In this document: in pieces, positions 1 to 9,860 of the stretch
Numbering within the stretch: the stretch's first letter is position 1
How the letters are laid out: each line of letters starts with the position of its first letter
Assembly: GCF_015223355.1 (NCBI RefSeq)
Contig: NZ_JADFFK010000005.1
Location: 1-64,000, forward strand
DNA length: 64,000 nt
Direction: 5' to 3'
Source of the DNA: Salipiger mangrovisoli
GTDB taxonomy: Bacteria; Pseudomonadota; Alphaproteobacteria; Rhodobacterales; Rhodobacteraceae
Notes under the pieces: model-generated
The model's database searches: none
What the model was told of the DNA's origin: nothing
The model's input: the letters and a program-made list of their open reading frames with translations, nothing else
Made by a program: the position numbers and the translations under genes

Positions 1-93
1 CGCTTCCGGATGGACGTCTGGAACAGCTTCGCCCCGCACCTGCTGCACCTGCTGCAGGTCGGCGCACGTGAACTCGCCGCTGAAAGGGCCTGA
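1..93 (+). CDS. C-terminal end of an unidentified gene
   Basis: An open frame entering from the left edge encodes 30 residues and stops at TGA 91-93. The tail is helical and leucine-rich and ends in GARELAAERA. It lies 3 bases before the purU frame in the same direction, so it is probably the preceding gene of that operon. Too little is left to name a family. Confidence 0.5.
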   Translation, partial: RFRMDVWNSFAPHLLHLLQVGARELAAERA

Positions 94-96
94 CAC

Positions 97-1041
97 ATGG
101 GGATTTTGACCGATACCCGAACGCCCGCCACGCCGGTTGCGACCGGCGGCGCGCAGACCATGACCTTCATCCTCACCGTCTCCTGCCCGGTGCGCAGCGG
201 CATCGTCGCGGCGATCTCGACCTACCTCGCCGAGCAGGGCTGCAACATCCACGACAGCGCGCAATTCTCGGATCTGGCGAACGACCGCTTCTTCATGCGG
301 CTCAGCTTCAGCTCGGAGCAGGGCCGCAGCCGCGAGGCGCTGGAGCAGGGCTTCGCGGCGATCGCCGGCGCGCTGGAGATGGAGTTCGACTTCCATGACC
401 CGCGCCGCAAGATGAAGGTGGCGATCATGGTGAGCCGCTTCGGGCACTGCCTGAACGACCTGCTCTACCGCTCGCGCATCGGTGCCCTGCCGGTGGAAAT
501 CGTCGCGGTGATCTCGAACCACCAGGACTACCAGAAGGTGGTGGTGAACCACGACATCCCCTACCACTGCATCAAGGTCACGAAGGACAACAAGCCCGAG
601 GCCGAGGCCGAGCAGATGCGCATCCTGCGCGAGAGCGGCGCCGAGCTGGTGGTGCTGGCGCGCTACATGCAGGTGCTGAGCGACGAGATGTGCACCGAGA
701 TGTCGGGGCGGATCATCAACATCCACCACTCGTTCCTGCCGAGTTTCAAGGGCGCCAACCCCTACAAGCAGGCCTACGAGCGCGGCGTGATGCTGATCGG
801 GGCGACGGCGCATTACGTCACCGCCGACCTCGACGAGGGGCCGATCATCGAGCAGGACGTGATCCGCGTGACCCATGCGCAGAGCGCCTCGGACTACGTG
901 TCCTTGGGCCGCGACGTGGAAAGCCAGGTGCTGTCGCGGGCGATCCACGCGCATATCCACCGCCGGGTTTTCATCAACGGCAACAAGACCGTGGTCTTCC
1001 CGGCGAGCCCGGGCGAATACGCCTCGGAGCGCATGGGCTGA
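97..1041 (+). CDS. purU: Formyltetrahydrofolate deformylase PurU
   Basis: The enzyme hydrolyses 10-formyl-THF to formate and THF in the cytoplasm, supplying formate or balancing one-carbon folates. An N-terminal ACT domain (about residues 24-100) precedes a formyltransferase-fold catalytic domain (about 105-300). The catalytic Asn-His-Asp triad fits N208 and H210 in INIHHSFLPSF and D246 in DLDEGP. The frame gives 314 residues. The family is usually near 290, and an internal ATG at 160 would give 293. The upstream ATG has an AAAGGG ribosome site at a sensible distance and follows the preceding stop by 3 bases, so I list it, but the start at 160 is a real alternative. In Roseobacters this gene commonly serves methyl-group and betaine catabolism, which would suit the nearby choline genes (inference). 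Confidence 0.93.
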   Translation: MGILTDTRTPATPVATGGAQTMTFILTVSCPVRSGIVAAISTYLAEQGCNIHDSAQFSDLANDRFFMRLSFSSEQGRSREALEQGFAAIAGALEMEFDFHDPRRKMKVAIMVSRFGHCLNDLLYRSRIGALPVEIVAVISNHQDYQKVVVNHDIPYHCIKVTKDNKPEAEAEQMRILRESGAELVVLARYMQVLSDEMCTEMSGRIINIHHSFLPSFKGANPYKQAYERGVMLIGATAHYVTADLDEGPIIEQDVIRVTHAQSASDYVSLGRDVESQVLSRAIHAHIHRRVFINGNKTVVFPASPGEYASERMG

Positions 1042-1061
1042 CACCATCGCCGATCGGAATG

Positions 1062-1102
1062 AAAAAGGCCTGCCGCGTGACGCGCGGCAGGCCTTCGCTT
1101 TT
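1062..1102. terminator. Bidirectional Rho-independent terminator between purU and metQ
   Basis: GGCCTGCCGCG and CGCGCGGCAGGCC pair to form a stem of about 11 bp. An A-run lies on its left and a T-rich run on its right, so it can end both purU (+) and metQ (-), which converge here. Confidence 0.8.
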
Positions 1103-1139
1103 CCGGACAGGGCGGGCAGGGCGCCCGCCCAACCGTTGC

Positions 1140-1916
1140 TTACCAGGAGGTCAGCACGGTGCCGTGGTACTTCTCTTCGATGAACGCCTTGATCTCGGGG
1201 CTGTGGTAGGCGTCGATCAGCGGCTTCACCCAGGGCTGCTCCTCGTCGCCCTGACGCACGACGATGATGTTCACGTAGGGGTTGTCGGCGCTTTCCATGG
1301 CGATCGAGTCTTCCTTGGGGTTCAGGCCCGAGGCGATCGCGTAGTTGGTATTGATCAGCGCCGCGTCGAGGTCGGCCAGCGAGCGCGGCAGCTGTGCCGC
1401 GTCGAGTTCCTGGAAGCGCATGTCCTTGGGGTTCTCGACCACGTCCAGAACGGTCGGCACGAGGCCGGTGCCCTCGGCCAGCTTGATCAGGCCAAGCTGC
1501 TGCAGCACCAGCAGGGCGCGGCCGCCGTTGGTCGGATCGTTCGGGATGCCCATGGAGCCGCCCTCGGGGAAGTCGTCCATCGAGGTGATCTTGTCCGAGT
1601 AGACGCCCATCGGGGTGGTGATGGTGGTCGCGATCGGCGCCAGCTCGAAGCCGCGGTCCTTCATCTGGTTGTCGAGGTAGGGCTCGTGCTGGAACGAGTT
1701 GGCCTCGATGTCGCCATCGGCCAGCGCCTGGTTCGGCACCACGTAGTCGGAGAATTCGACCACGTCGATGTTGAGGCCCATGGGCGCGGCGATCTTGGCC
1801 ACTTCTTCCATGATCTCGGCGTGCTCGCCGGGCGAGACGCCGACCTTGATGTCTTCGGCCATCGCGGTGCCGGCGATCAGCGCCAGCGCGGAGACGAGGG
1901 GGAACATACGCTTCAT
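1140..1916 (-). CDS. metQ: Methionine ABC transporter substrate-binding protein MetQ
   Basis: This is the periplasmic D/L-methionine-binding subunit (NlpA/MetQ family) of the MetNIQ importer. The 258-residue product begins with a signal peptide (MKRMFPLVSALALIAGTAMA) and then the family-typical KVGVSPGEHAEIMEEV. FSDYVVPNQAL and GDIEANSFQHEPYL match the ligand-domain signatures. The signal has no lipobox cysteine, so the protein is probably soluble rather than a lipoprotein as in E. coli. It is the last gene of a metN-metI-metQ operon, 36 bases after metI, and a terminator follows. Confidence 0.93.
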   Translation of the reverse strand: MKRMFPLVSALALIAGTAMAEDIKVGVSPGEHAEIMEEVAKIAAPMGLNIDVVEFSDYVVPNQALADGDIEANSFQHEPYLDNQMKDRGFELAPIATTITTPMGVYSDKITSMDDFPEGGSMGIPNDPTNGGRALLVLQQLGLIKLAEGTGLVPTVLDVVENPKDMRFQELDAAQLPRSLADLDAALINTNYAIASGLNPKEDSIAMESADNPYVNIIVVRQGDEEQPWVKPLIDAYHSPEIKAFIEEKYHGTVLTSW

Positions 1917-1952
1917 GGGAAATCTCCTTCCAATTGCGTTCTTATTGTTGGT

Positions 1953-2627
1953 TCAGCGGCCGCGGTTGCGCGGCGCGCGCTTGTCGACCAGCCTGGCCAG
2001 CCCTTCGCCGAGGGACTGCACGAGCTGGACCAGCACGATGAGGATGACCACCACTGCCAGCATCACCTCGGGCATGAAGCGCTGGTAGCCGTAGCGGATG
2101 CCAAGATCGCCAAGGCCCTCACCGCCGACCGCGCCGACCATGGCAGAGTAGCCGATCAGGCTGACCACGGCGAGCGTCAGGCCGAGGGTGATGCCGGGCA
2201 GCGCCTCGGGCACCAGCACCTTGCGGATGATCTGGAGGGGCGTCGCGCCCATGGCGCGGGCCGCCTCGATCAGGCCGCTGTCGACCTCGCGGATGGCGTT
2301 CTCGACGAGCCGGGCGATGAAGGGCACGGCGGCGATGGTCAGCGGCACGATGGCGGCGGTGGTCCCGATCGAGGTGCCCGCGATCATCCGGGTGAAGGGG
2401 ATGATCGCCACAACGAGGATGATGAAGGGCACCGAGCGCGCCGCGTTGACGATGAGTCCCAGCACCTTGTTGACCCAAGGCGAGGACAAGAGCTCGCCGC
2501 GTTGCGAGACGGCGAGGTAGACGCCGATGGGCAGGCCGAAGAGCGTGCCGAGCGCGCCCGAGATGGCGACCATGTAGAGGGTCTGAAGCGTGGCTTCGAT
2601 CAGCAGGTTGATGAGGTTAGCCGACAT
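1953..2627 (-). CDS. metI: Methionine ABC transporter permease MetI
   Basis: The membrane subunit of the MetNIQ importer is 224 residues from MSANLINLLIEATLQTLYMV, with about five transmembrane helices. The cytoplasmic coupling motif EAARAMGATPLQIIRKVLVPEALPG (the EAA loop) that docks on MetN is present around residues 130-150. The open frame extends 63 codons further upstream, but that part is basic, low-complexity sequence overlapping metN. The ATG at 2627 gives the normal family length and an 11-base overlap with the metN stop, consistent with translational coupling. Confidence 0.93.
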   Translation of the reverse strand: MSANLINLLIEATLQTLYMVAISGALGTLFGLPIGVYLAVSQRGELLSSPWVNKVLGLIVNAARSVPFIILVVAIIPFTRMIAGTSIGTTAAIVPLTIAAVPFIARLVENAIREVDSGLIEAARAMGATPLQIIRKVLVPEALPGITLGLTLAVVSLIGYSAMVGAVGGEGLGDLGIRYGYQRFMPEVMLAVVVILIVLVQLVQSLGEGLARLVDKRAPRNRGR

Positions 2628-3678
2628 AGCCCAGCACCTCCGTGAGCAGTTCGTGACGTTCAAGATAGGCGCGGGCCTCGGCGCCGCGGGTGGCCTCGAC
2701 CGAGACCAGCAGGTTGCCGAAGGGATGCGGACCGATCTCCTCGATGGCACCGGCAAGAATGTTGACCGGGATGCCGAGCTCCGAGGTGAGCTTGGCCAGC
2801 ATCGGATCGGTGGCATGGCGACCGGCGAAGGTGATGCGGATCACTTCCTGGCTTTCGCCCTGCGGACGCTCCGACATCAGTTTTCCGGCGATGAAGCTCG
2901 GCAGGGTGATGCCGGTGATGCCCGACAGGAACGAGCGGGTCGTCGGGTGCTGCGGGGCGGCAAAGACATCGTAGGTCTCGCCCGCCTCGACGATGCGGCC
3001 GCCGTCGATGACAGCCACGTGGCTGGCGATGTCGCGGACCACGGCCATCTCGTGGGTGATCAGCAGGATGGTAAGCCCGAGGTCGCGGTTGATGTCCGCC
3101 AGCAGCTTCAGCACGGTCTGCGTGGTCTCGGGGTCGAGCGCCGAGGTCGCCTCGTCCGAGAGCAGCACCTTGGGCTGGGTGGCGAGCGCACGGGCGATGC
3201 CGACGCGCTGCTTCTGCCCGCCCGAAAGCTCCGCCGGGTAGCGGGTGCTGAACTGCTCGAGGCCGACGCGGGCGATCAGGTCATCGACGCGGCGCTTGAT
3301 CTCGGCACCGGGCACGCCGGCGATCTCGAGCGGCAGGGCGACGTTGCCGTAGACCGTACGCGAGCTCAACAGGTTGAAATGCTGGAAGATCATCCCGACC
3401 TCGCGCCGGATCCGGCGAAGCTCGGTGCCGCTGGCACGGCCGACATCATGCCCGGCGACGGTGACCGTGCCGGAGGTCGGTTGCTCGAGTCCGTTGACCA
3501 TGCGCAGCAAGGTGGACTTGCCCGCGCCGGACCGTCCGATGATCCCGGTGATCGTGCCGGGAGCGACGTCGAGGCTGATATCCTCGAGCGCCATGACTTG
3601 ACCGGAGCCCTTCTTGGCGAAGGACTTTCCCAGCTTGTCGAAGGTGATCGCGGCACCTGATGTCTTTACGTCGGCCAT
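2617..3678 (-). CDS. metN: Methionine ABC transporter ATP-binding protein MetN
   Basis: The ATPase of the methionine importer has 353 residues from MADVKTSGAAITFDKLGKSF. Walker A is GRSGAGKST (residues 48-56), the signature is LSGGQKQR, and Walker B is VLLSDEATSALD. The C-terminal ~75 residues form the NIL regulatory domain that senses cytoplasmic methionine and inhibits transport. The open frame continues 110 codons upstream, but those residues are not ABC-like. The ATG at 3678 has a purine-rich GGAAACGAGAG upstream and is the right start. It is the first gene of metNIQ. I see no SAM riboswitch in the 274 bases upstream. Confidence 0.94.
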   Translation of the reverse strand: MADVKTSGAAITFDKLGKSFAKKGSGQVMALEDISLDVAPGTITGIIGRSGAGKSTLLRMVNGLEQPTSGTVTVAGHDVGRASGTELRRIRREVGMIFQHFNLLSSRTVYGNVALPLEIAGVPGAEIKRRVDDLIARVGLEQFSTRYPAELSGGQKQRVGIARALATQPKVLLSDEATSALDPETTQTVLKLLADINRDLGLTILLITHEMAVVRDIASHVAVIDGGRIVEAGETYDVFAAPQHPTTRSFLSGITGITLPSFIAGKLMSERPQGESQEVIRITFAGRHATDPMLAKLTSELGIPVNILAGAIEEIGPHPFGNLLVSVEATRGAEARAYLERHELLTEVLGYVG

Positions 3679-3910
3679 CCGAGTCTCTCGTTTCCGTCCG
3701 GCCTCCTCCCGCGGCGCGATAGACCGGATATGTGCCGGGGACGCAAGCCCTGCCGGGCGCTTGCAGGTGCAGGGGCGCTGTGCGGTGGAGTGTACCATGT
3801 CGGAGGGACGGGAGGGTGTTCCGGCTTGTGGCGGCGCGCACGCGGGCTGTTCGCTCCGCAGCGGGGCGGGCCGGAGGATGTTCTTTTTGCTGCGGCGAAA
3901 GGCGCGGTCA

Positions 3911-3945
3911 GGCCGCCGGGCGAGCGATGCCCCGTCCCGGCGGCC
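3911..3945 (-). terminator. Hairpin after the lysozyme gene
   Basis: A perfect 10-bp inverted repeat (GGCCGCCGGG at 3911-3920 and CCCGGCGGCC at 3936-3945) with a 15-base loop starts 8 bases after the lysozyme stop. The T-run on the minus strand is weak, so it may be a leaky terminator before metN. Confidence 0.45.
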
Positions 3946-3952
3946 CGCGTTG

Positions 3953-4804
3953 CTACCCCTGACTGCGCGCCGCCAGCCACGCCTGCCAGTTCGCCTCGTT
4001 CCCGGCAAAGGCGTTGAGGTCCACCGAGCCGCGCACGCCGGGCACGAGGCCGGTGCCGGTGTACTGCCAGAAACTCCAGCGCTCGTCCGGATAGCGCTCG
4101 GCTGGATGCGCGGTGACCGAGCGGAGCCAGAACTCGGTGCCGCGCAGGCTCCCTAGGTCGTTGCGCGCGTAGAAGTCCGGTGTGGTGTAGATCACCGGCG
4201 CGGTGCCGTAGTGGCGTTCGACGATGCGGGAGAACTCGCGGATGCTGGCGCGCACCTCCTCGGCGGGCGGGCGGATCCGGCAGGTCGGCGAGAGGTGGTT
4301 CCACTCCATGTCGAGGATCGGCGGCAGGTCGCCGCGCCGCTTGGGGACGTTGGCGATGAACCAGGCCGCTTGCTCGCTGGCGGGGCGGCAGAAGTAGTAG
4401 AAATGATAGGCTCCCACGGGAACCCCCGCCGCACGCGCGCCCGCGGCGTTCTGCGCGAAGGCCGGGTCGAGCACATCGCCGCCCTCGGTGGCCTTGAGGT
4501 AGCCGAAACGGATGCCCGCGCCGCGCGCCGTGTGCCAGTCGATGACGCCCTGATAGCGCGCCGCGTCGAGCCCGTGCACGGGGTAGGTGGCCGGGCCGAT
4601 CGTGCCCCAGTCGTGCGGCTTGCTGTCGCCAAAGCGGCGGGGGATTCCGCTGGCGCGGTTTTCGCGGACGTAGAGGGCTTGGGTTTCGCTGGGGGAAAGG
4701 GTGGCGGTGCGTGGCGCCGAACTGCCGCAACCGCCGAGGGTTGCCGCGAGTGCGACGATCAATGCGCCCGCCCTGACCCATGGTCTGGGGGATGTGGTGA
4801 TCAT
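3953..4804 (-). CDS. GH25-family lysozyme, predicted lipoprotein
   Basis: This is a predicted muramidase of glycoside hydrolase family 25, which cleaves the MurNAc-GlcNAc bond of peptidoglycan. From ATG 4804 (AGGA ribosome site upstream) it is 283 residues. A signal peptide ends in the lipobox TLGGC, with the lipidated Cys near residue 26. The fold signatures are in order: GLDAARYQGVIDWH, then YLKATEG, then PILDMEW with the catalytic Asp-x-Glu, and FWQYTGTG near the end. An upstream ATG at 4855 would add 17 residues before the signal peptide and is less likely. It stands alone between metN and betA. It may act in wall remodelling or interbacterial antagonism; nothing nearby decides this. Confidence 0.85.
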   Translation of the reverse strand: MITTSPRPWVRAGALIVALAATLGGCGSSAPRTATLSPSETQALYVRENRASGIPRRFGDSKPHDWGTIGPATYPVHGLDAARYQGVIDWHTARGAGIRFGYLKATEGGDVLDPAFAQNAAGARAAGVPVGAYHFYYFCRPASEQAAWFIANVPKRRGDLPPILDMEWNHLSPTCRIRPPAEEVRASIREFSRIVERHYGTAPVIYTTPDFYARNDLGSLRGTEFWLRSVTAHPAERYPDERWSFWQYTGTGLVPGVRGSVDLNAFAGNEANWQAWLAARSQG

Positions 4805-4934
4805 CTTCTTGTCCTGCTCTTGCCTGAAAAGAGCGTAACGCGAATTTCGATTCACCGCATGATGTAGTTGTGCAACGTCGGGTCACGCCCAACGGGTGCG
4901 CCCGCGCCGCCGGAGGGGCAGCGCGGGGCCGGTC

Positions 4935-6596
4935 TCAGCGCTGCGCGCTCCGCCAGTCGGGATGAATCCACGGCTGCGCGTTGTCGCGGGGCAGGGGCTG
5001 CTTGCCGAGGATGTGGTCCGCGGCCTTCTCGCCGGTCATGATCGAGGGCGCGTTGAGGTTGCCGTTGGTGATCTGCGGGAAGATCGAACTGTCCGCCACC
5101 CGCAGCCCCTCGACGCCGATCACCCGGCACTCGGGATCGACCACCGCCATCGGGTCGGTCGCAGCCCCCATCCGGCACGAGCCGCAGGGGTGGTAGGCGC
5201 TTTCGGCATGCTCGCGGATGAAGGCATCAAGCTCTTCATCGGTCTGCACCGTGTCGCCCGGCTGGATCTCGTGGCCGCGATAGGGGGCAAAAGCCTCTTG
5301 CCCGAAAATCTCGCGCGTCAGGCGGATGCAGGTGCGGAAGTCGCTCCAGTCATCTTCATGCGACATGTAGTTGAAGAAGATGCTGGGCGCGTCCTTGGGA
5401 TCCGCCGACTTCAGGGACACCGCGCCGCGCGACTTCGAGCGCATTGGTCCGACGTGGGCCTGGAAGCCGTGCCCCTCGGCCGCCGCCTTGCCGTCGTAGC
5501 GCACGGCGATGGGCAGGAAGTGGTACTGGATGTCGGGGTATTCGACGCCCGGTTTCGAGCGCACGAAGGCGCAGCTCTCGAACTGGTTCGAGGCCCCCGG
5601 ACCCTTGCGGGTGAACAGCCACTGCGCGCCGACATAGGCCTTGCCGAAGAGGTTCCAGTACTTGAACAGCGACACCGGCTGCGTCGCCGCCTGCTGGATG
5701 TAGAGCTCGAGGTGGTCCTGCAGGTTCTGCCCGACGCCCGGACGGTCGGCGACGACCTCGATGCCGTGCTCCTTGAGGTGTGCGGCGGGGCCGACCCCCG
5801 ACAGCAGCAGCAGCTTCGGCGAGTTGATCGAGGAGGCGGCGAGGATCACCTCGTGCGTGGCGCCGATCATCTCGATCCTGCCCTTGCGCTCGATCTCGAG
5901 GCCGGTGGCGCGACCGTTCTCGATCACCACCTTGCGGGCGAAGCCGCGCACCACCTCGACGTTGCCGGTGGCGATGGCGGGCTTGAGATAGGCCTTGTAG
6001 GCCGACCAGCGTTCGCCCTTGTGGATCGTCGCCTCGAAGGGGCCGAAGCCCTCCTGCTTCTCGCCGTTGTAGTCGTCGGTGGCTTCGTAGCCCGCCTGTA
6101 CCCCGGCCTCGACGAAGGCGCGGGTGAGGGGATTGTCGCGCTTGCCGCGCGAGACATGCAGCGGGCCGGACTTGCCGCGCCAGTCGGCATCGCCGCCGTG
6201 GCCGTTCTCGTGCCAGCTTTCCATGCGCTTGTAGTAGGGCAGCACGTCGGCATAGGCCCAGCCCTGCGCGCCCATCTCTTCCCAGGTGTCGAAGTCGCGG
6301 GCGTGGCCGCGCACGTAGACCATGCCGTTGATCGAGGACGAGCCGCCCAGCACCTTGCCGCGCGGCGTGGCGAGGCGGCGTCCGCCAAGATGCGGCTCGG
6401 GCTCGGATTCGAACCCCCAGTCGTAGCGCTTCATGTTCATCGGGTAGGACAGCGCGCCGGGCATCTGGATGAAGGGCCCGGCGTCGGTGCCGCCGAACTC
6501 CACCACGATCACCTTCTTGCCCGCCTCGGCCAGCCGGTAAGCGATGGCGCAGCCCGCCGAGCCCGCGCCGACGATGACGTAATCTGCCTGCATCAA
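4935..6596 (-). CDS. betA: Choline dehydrogenase BetA
   Basis: This FAD-dependent GMC oxidoreductase oxidises choline to betaine aldehyde and onward to glycine betaine, probably at the membrane. The 553-residue length is typical. The N-terminal dinucleotide fold is [16 protein letters not shown], the GMC signature is [22 protein letters not shown], and the active-site region is [10 protein letters not shown] followed by NPQ-type helix sequence near the C-terminus ([15 protein letters not shown]). It is the third gene of a betI-betB-betA transcript, 8 bases after betB. No betC (choline sulfatase) is present. Confidence 0.95.
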   Translation of the reverse strand: MMQADYVIVGAGSAGCAIAYRLAEAGKKVIVVEFGGTDAGPFIQMPGALSYPMNMKRYDWGFESEPEPHLGGRRLATPRGKVLGGSSSINGMVYVRGHARDFDTWEEMGAQGWAYADVLPYYKRMESWHENGHGGDADWRGKSGPLHVSRGKRDNPLTRAFVEAGVQAGYEATDDYNGEKQEGFGPFEATIHKGERWSAYKAYLKPAIATGNVEVVRGFARKVVIENGRATGLEIERKGRIEMIGATHEVILAASSINSPKLLLLSGVGPAAHLKEHGIEVVADRPGVGQNLQDHLELYIQQAATQPVSLFKYWNLFGKAYVGAQWLFTRKGPGASNQFESCAFVRSKPGVEYPDIQYHFLPIAVRYDGKAAAEGHGFQAHVGPMRSKSRGAVSLKSADPKDAPSIFFNYMSHEDDWSDFRTCIRLTREIFGQEAFAPYRGHEIQPGDTVQTDEELDAFIREHAESAYHPCGSCRMGAATDPMAVVDPECRVIGVEGLRVADSSIFPQITNGNLNAPSIMTGEKAADHILGKQPLPRDNAQPWIHPDWRSAQR

Positions 6597-6604
6597 AGCC
6601 TCCC

Positions 6605-8065
6605 TCAGAACGGCGCTTCGGTCGGGTTCATGCCGACGTAGACCGATTTCACCTGGCTGTAGTGGGCGATGGCGGCCTTGGAGTTCTCGCGCCCGACACC
6701 CGACATCTTGGAGCCGCCGAAGGGGGCCTCCACCGGGGTCAGGTTGTAGGCGTTGATGTAGCAGGTGCCCGCCTCGAAGCCCGCCGCCATGCGGTGCGCG
6801 CGGGTAAGATCGGCGGTGAAGACCCCCGCGGCGAGGCCGAACTCGGTGGCATTGGCGCGGGTCAGCGCCTCTTCCTCGGTGGCGAATTTCAGCACCGACA
6901 TGACCGGGCCGAAGATCTCCTCGCGGGCGATGGTCATCTCGTCGGTGACATCGGCGAAAAGCGTGGGCTCGATGTAGAAGCCCGCGCCGTCGATCACCTT
7001 GCCGCCCTTCACCAGCCGCGCGCCTTCCTCGATGCCCTTGGCGATGTAGCCCTCGACGATCTCGCGCTGCCGGGCCGAGACCATAGGGCCAATGGTGGTC
7101 GCCTCGTCCATCGGATCGCCGATCACGGCGTTGCCCATGCGCTCGGCGACGCGGGCCACGAACCGATCGTACAGCCCTTCCTGCACGAAGACGCGGGTGC
7201 CGTTAGAGCAGATCTGGCCAGTGGAATAGAAGTTGCCGTTGATCGCCGCCGAGACGGCGCTTTCCAGATCGGCATCGTCGAAGACGACGATGGGGGACTT
7301 GCCGCCAAGTTCCATGGTGACATGGCGCATTCCCTCGGCGGCGGCGGCATAGACCTTGCGGCCGGTGGGCACCGAGCCGGTGAGCGAGACCTTGTCGACG
7401 CGCGGGTCGGTGATCAGCGCAGCGCCGACGGCGCCATAGCCTTGGACCACGTTGAAGAGGCCCGCCGGGGCGCCCGCCTCGATCAGGATCTCGGCCAGCT
7501 TGAGTGCGGTCAGCGGGGTCATCTCGGAGGGCTTGAAGATCATCGCGTTGCCGCAGGCCAGCGCCGGGGCGGCCTTCCAGCTGGCGATCTGGATCGGGTA
7601 GTTCCAGGCGCCGATGCCGACGCAGACGCCGAGCGGCTCGCGGCGGGTGTAGACGAAATCGCCACCGGCAACGGGGATGTGCTCGCCGGTCAGCGTGCCG
7701 GCGAGGCCGCCGAAGTACTCCAGCGCGTCGGCCCCCGAGGCGGCATCGGCGATCAGCGTCTCGGACATCGGCTTGCCGGTGTCATGGGTCTCGATCTCGG
7801 ACAGCGCGCGGTTGCGTTCGCGCAGCAGGTCCGCCGCCTTGCGCAGCACGCGGCCGCGCTCGGTGCCCGACAGCGCGCCCCACGCCTTCTGGGCAGCCTT
7901 GGCCGAGGCCAGCGCCTGTTCGATGATCGCCGGGGTGGCCGCGTGCAGGGTGGCAATCACCTCGCCGGTGTGCGGATAGATCACTTCGAGTTTTTCGCCT
8001 GCGGTGTCATCGACATAGGCGCCGTTGATGAAGTGGCTGCCAGCGGGTTGGAAAGCAGTGGTCAT
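6605..8065 (-). CDS. betB: Betaine aldehyde dehydrogenase BetB
   Basis: The NAD(P)-dependent enzyme oxidises betaine aldehyde to the osmoprotectant glycine betaine in the cytoplasm. It has 486 residues from [20 protein letters not shown]. The general base Glu lies in TMELGGKSP and the catalytic Cys in [14 protein letters not shown], about 34 residues apart as expected. [10 protein letters not shown] and [12 protein letters not shown] are family hallmarks. The open frame runs on upstream through betI in another reading frame, but the ATG at 8065 follows the betI stop by 2 bases and is the obvious start. Confidence 0.95.
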   Translation of the reverse strand: MTTAFQPAGSHFINGAYVDDTAGEKLEVIYPHTGEVIATLHAATPAIIEQALASAKAAQKAWGALSGTERGRVLRKAADLLRERNRALSEIETHDTGKPMSETLIADAASGADALEYFGGLAGTLTGEHIPVAGGDFVYTRREPLGVCVGIGAWNYPIQIASWKAAPALACGNAMIFKPSEMTPLTALKLAEILIEAGAPAGLFNVVQGYGAVGAALITDPRVDKVSLTGSVPTGRKVYAAAAEGMRHVTMELGGKSPIVVFDDADLESAVSAAINGNFYSTGQICSNGTRVFVQEGLYDRFVARVAERMGNAVIGDPMDEATTIGPMVSARQREIVEGYIAKGIEEGARLVKGGKVIDGAGFYIEPTLFADVTDEMTIAREEIFGPVMSVLKFATEEEALTRANATEFGLAAGVFTADLTRAHRMAAGFEAGTCYINAYNLTPVEAPFGGSKMSGVGRENSKAAIAHYSQVKSVYVGMNPTEAPF

Positions 8066-8067
8066 GA

Positions 8068-8745
8068 TTACTCCTGAGGTCCTGCGAGGGGGGCCATGGG
8101 CGCCGGGTCGGCGTCCGCCATGGAGATTTCGTCGTTTTCGTGAACTTCTGTGCATTCGGCGGCGATGGCGCGCAGCACGTGCTGCGCCCCCTCCGAGCCG
8201 TCGACCGCGCCGACCGCCTCTTCCGGCGGGCGCAGCGTGCGGGTGTCGAGCGCATAGCGCAGGTAAAGCCCGTCGATCAGCCCGCCGATCCGCCGCGCCA
8301 CGTCGGGAGCGCGCTCGCGAATCTTCGGGCGAAGCGCGTGCACCAGATTGCTGTGCAGGCGGCGGTGGTAGAGCGACAGCAGCCGCCGCGCTTCTTCGGA
8401 GCGGAGCGCAAGTGCATAAAAATTCACCCAGGCCGAGATCGCTTCGCGGCGGAAGCTCGTCATGCCGAAACTGGCCTGCGCGATGGCGTGCAGCCGCTCG
8501 TCGGGCGTGCGGGTTCCGGCCAGCGCCTGCGTCACGTCGGCCCGATATTCCGTGAGAATTGAACGCATTGCCGCAAGGAACAACGTGTCCTTGTCGGTGA
8601 AGTAGTGAAAGGCCAGTCCCGGCGAAACACCGGCGCTCTTGGCGATCTGGCTGGTCGTCACGTTGAGCGTGCCCGAGGCACCGATCTCGCGGATCGTCGC
8701 AGCGATCAGATCCCTGCGCCTTTCTTCCTCGGATTTGCGTGCCAT
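8068..8745 (-). CDS. betI: TetR-family choline-responsive repressor BetI
   Basis: BetI represses choline-to-betaine genes until choline is present. The 225-residue protein from [20 protein letters not shown] carries an N-terminal HTH ([28 protein letters not shown], about residues 28-55), diagnostic of the BetI subfamily, and a ligand-binding C-terminal domain with [16 protein letters not shown]. The start at 8745 is preferred over an upstream extension. It heads the betIBA transcript and is divergent from choX, with its likely operator in the shared 107-base gap. Confidence 0.93.
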   Translation of the reverse strand: MARKSEEERRRDLIAATIREIGASGTLNVTTSQIAKSAGVSPGLAFHYFTDKDTLFLAAMRSILTEYRADVTQALAGTRTPDERLHAIAQASFGMTSFRREAISAWVNFYALALRSEEARRLLSLYHRRLHSNLVHALRPKIRERAPDVARRIGGLIDGLYLRYALDTRTLRPPEEAVGAVDGSEGAQHVLRAIAAECTEVHENDEISMADADPAPMAPLAGPQE

Positions 8746-8792
8746 GCGGGGCTCCCACAGATTTCTGGTTGCTTTTCTGGAATAGCCCGTCA

Positions 8793-8812
8793 TTAATTGA
8801 CTCGTCAATCAA
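8793..8812. promoter_or_regulatory. Predicted BetI operator
   Basis: TTAATTGACTCGTCAATCAA is an inverted repeat (TTAATTGAC and the complement TTGATTGAC around a 2-base centre, 8 of 9 arm positions matching). It resembles the TTGATTG-containing operator of E. coli BetI. It sits between divergent betI and choX, so one site could control both betIBA and choXWV. Confidence 0.7.
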
Positions 8813-8852
8813 TAACTCAGACTTCATCACGCTAACCTCAAAAGGGGACCCT

Positions 8853-9773
8853 ATGAAACTCATCCTGACCACCTCCGCCATCGCCCTTTGCGCCAGCGCC
8901 GCCGCTGCGGATTGCTCCAAAGTCAGATTCTCGGACGTGGGATGGACGGACATCACCGCCACCACGGCCGCGACCACGACCGTGCTGCAGGCGATGGGGT
9001 ACGACACCGAGATCAGCGTGCTGTCGGTGCCGGTGACCTACGTGTCGCTGGAGGAGGGTGACATGGACGTCTTCCTCGGCAACTGGATGCCCACGATGGA
9101 GGCGGACATCGCGCCCTACCGCGAGAAGGGCACGGTGGACACGCTCCGCGCCAACCTCGAAGGGGCGAAGTACACGCTCGCCACCAATGCTGCAGGTGCC
9201 GCGCTGGGGATCAAGGATTTCGCCGACATCGCGGCGCATGCGGATGAGCTTGACGAGACCATCTACGGCATCGAGCCCGGCAACGACGGCAACCGGCTGA
9301 TCATGGACATGATCGAGGCCGATGCCTTCGGGTTGAAGGACTTCGACGTCAAGGAAAGCTCGGAGCAGGGGATGCTGAGTCAGGTGTCGCGGCTGTCAAA
9401 GAAGGACGATCCCATCGTCTTCCTCGGCTGGGAGCCGCACCCGATGAATGCCAACTTCGACCTGACGTACCTGTCGGGCGGTGACGAGTGGTTTGGCCCG
9501 GATTTCGGCGGGGCCACGGTCTACACCAACACCCGCGCGGGCTATGTCGATGAGTGCCAGAATGTCGGCAAGCTTCTGGAAAACCTGGAATTCTCGTTGC
9601 AGATGGAGAACGAGATCATGGGTGCCATCCTCAACGACGGCGATAAGCCGGACGAGGCGGCCAAGGCCTGGCTCACCGCCAACCCCGCGGTGCTTGATGG
9701 CTGGCTCGACGGGGTGACCACGCTCGACGGCGCACCGGCGCTCCCGGCGGTCAAGTCCGCGCTCGGCCTCTGA
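8853..9773 (+). CDS. choX: Choline ABC transporter substrate-binding protein ChoX
   Basis: This periplasmic binding protein belongs to the OpuAC/ChoX class and delivers choline to ChoWV. The product is 306 residues from [20 protein letters not shown], a clear Sec signal peptide, with AAAGGGGA as ribosome site. [36 protein letters not shown] and [11 protein letters not shown] carry the Trp and Tyr-rich segments that form the cation-pi choline pocket in this family. A hairpin at 9791-9816 separates it from choW. Confidence 0.93.
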   Translation: MKLILTTSAIALCASAAAADCSKVRFSDVGWTDITATTAATTTVLQAMGYDTEISVLSVPVTYVSLEEGDMDVFLGNWMPTMEADIAPYREKGTVDTLRANLEGAKYTLATNAAGAALGIKDFADIAAHADELDETIYGIEPGNDGNRLIMDMIEADAFGLKDFDVKESSEQGMLSQVSRLSKKDDPIVFLGWEPHPMNANFDLTYLSGGDEWFGPDFGGATVYTNTRAGYVDECQNVGKLLENLEFSLQMENEIMGAILNDGDKPDEAAKAWLTANPAVLDGWLDGVTTLDGAPALPAVKSALGL

Positions 9774-9790
9774 TCCGGACTGTTGCTCTC

Positions 9791-9816
9791 GGGCTCCGCG
9801 CGCTGACGCGGAGCCC
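9791..9816 (+). other. Intercistronic hairpin after choX
   Basis: A perfect 10-bp stem, GGGCTCCGCG and CGCGGAGCCC with a 6-base loop, starts 17 bases after the choX stop. There is no T-run, so it looks like an mRNA-stabilising or partial-attenuation structure rather than a full terminator. It is one of five such structures in the window. Confidence 0.6.
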
Positions 9817-9860
9817 AACGTGACTTCCCTAGCGACTGCTCAACAACAAGGAGCGCAGCC

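Noticed and set aside
3679-3950. Possible SAM riboswitch upstream of metN
   Set aside because: No SAM-I, SAM-II or SAM-IV core motif could be found. The only clear structure is the hairpin after the lysozyme gene.
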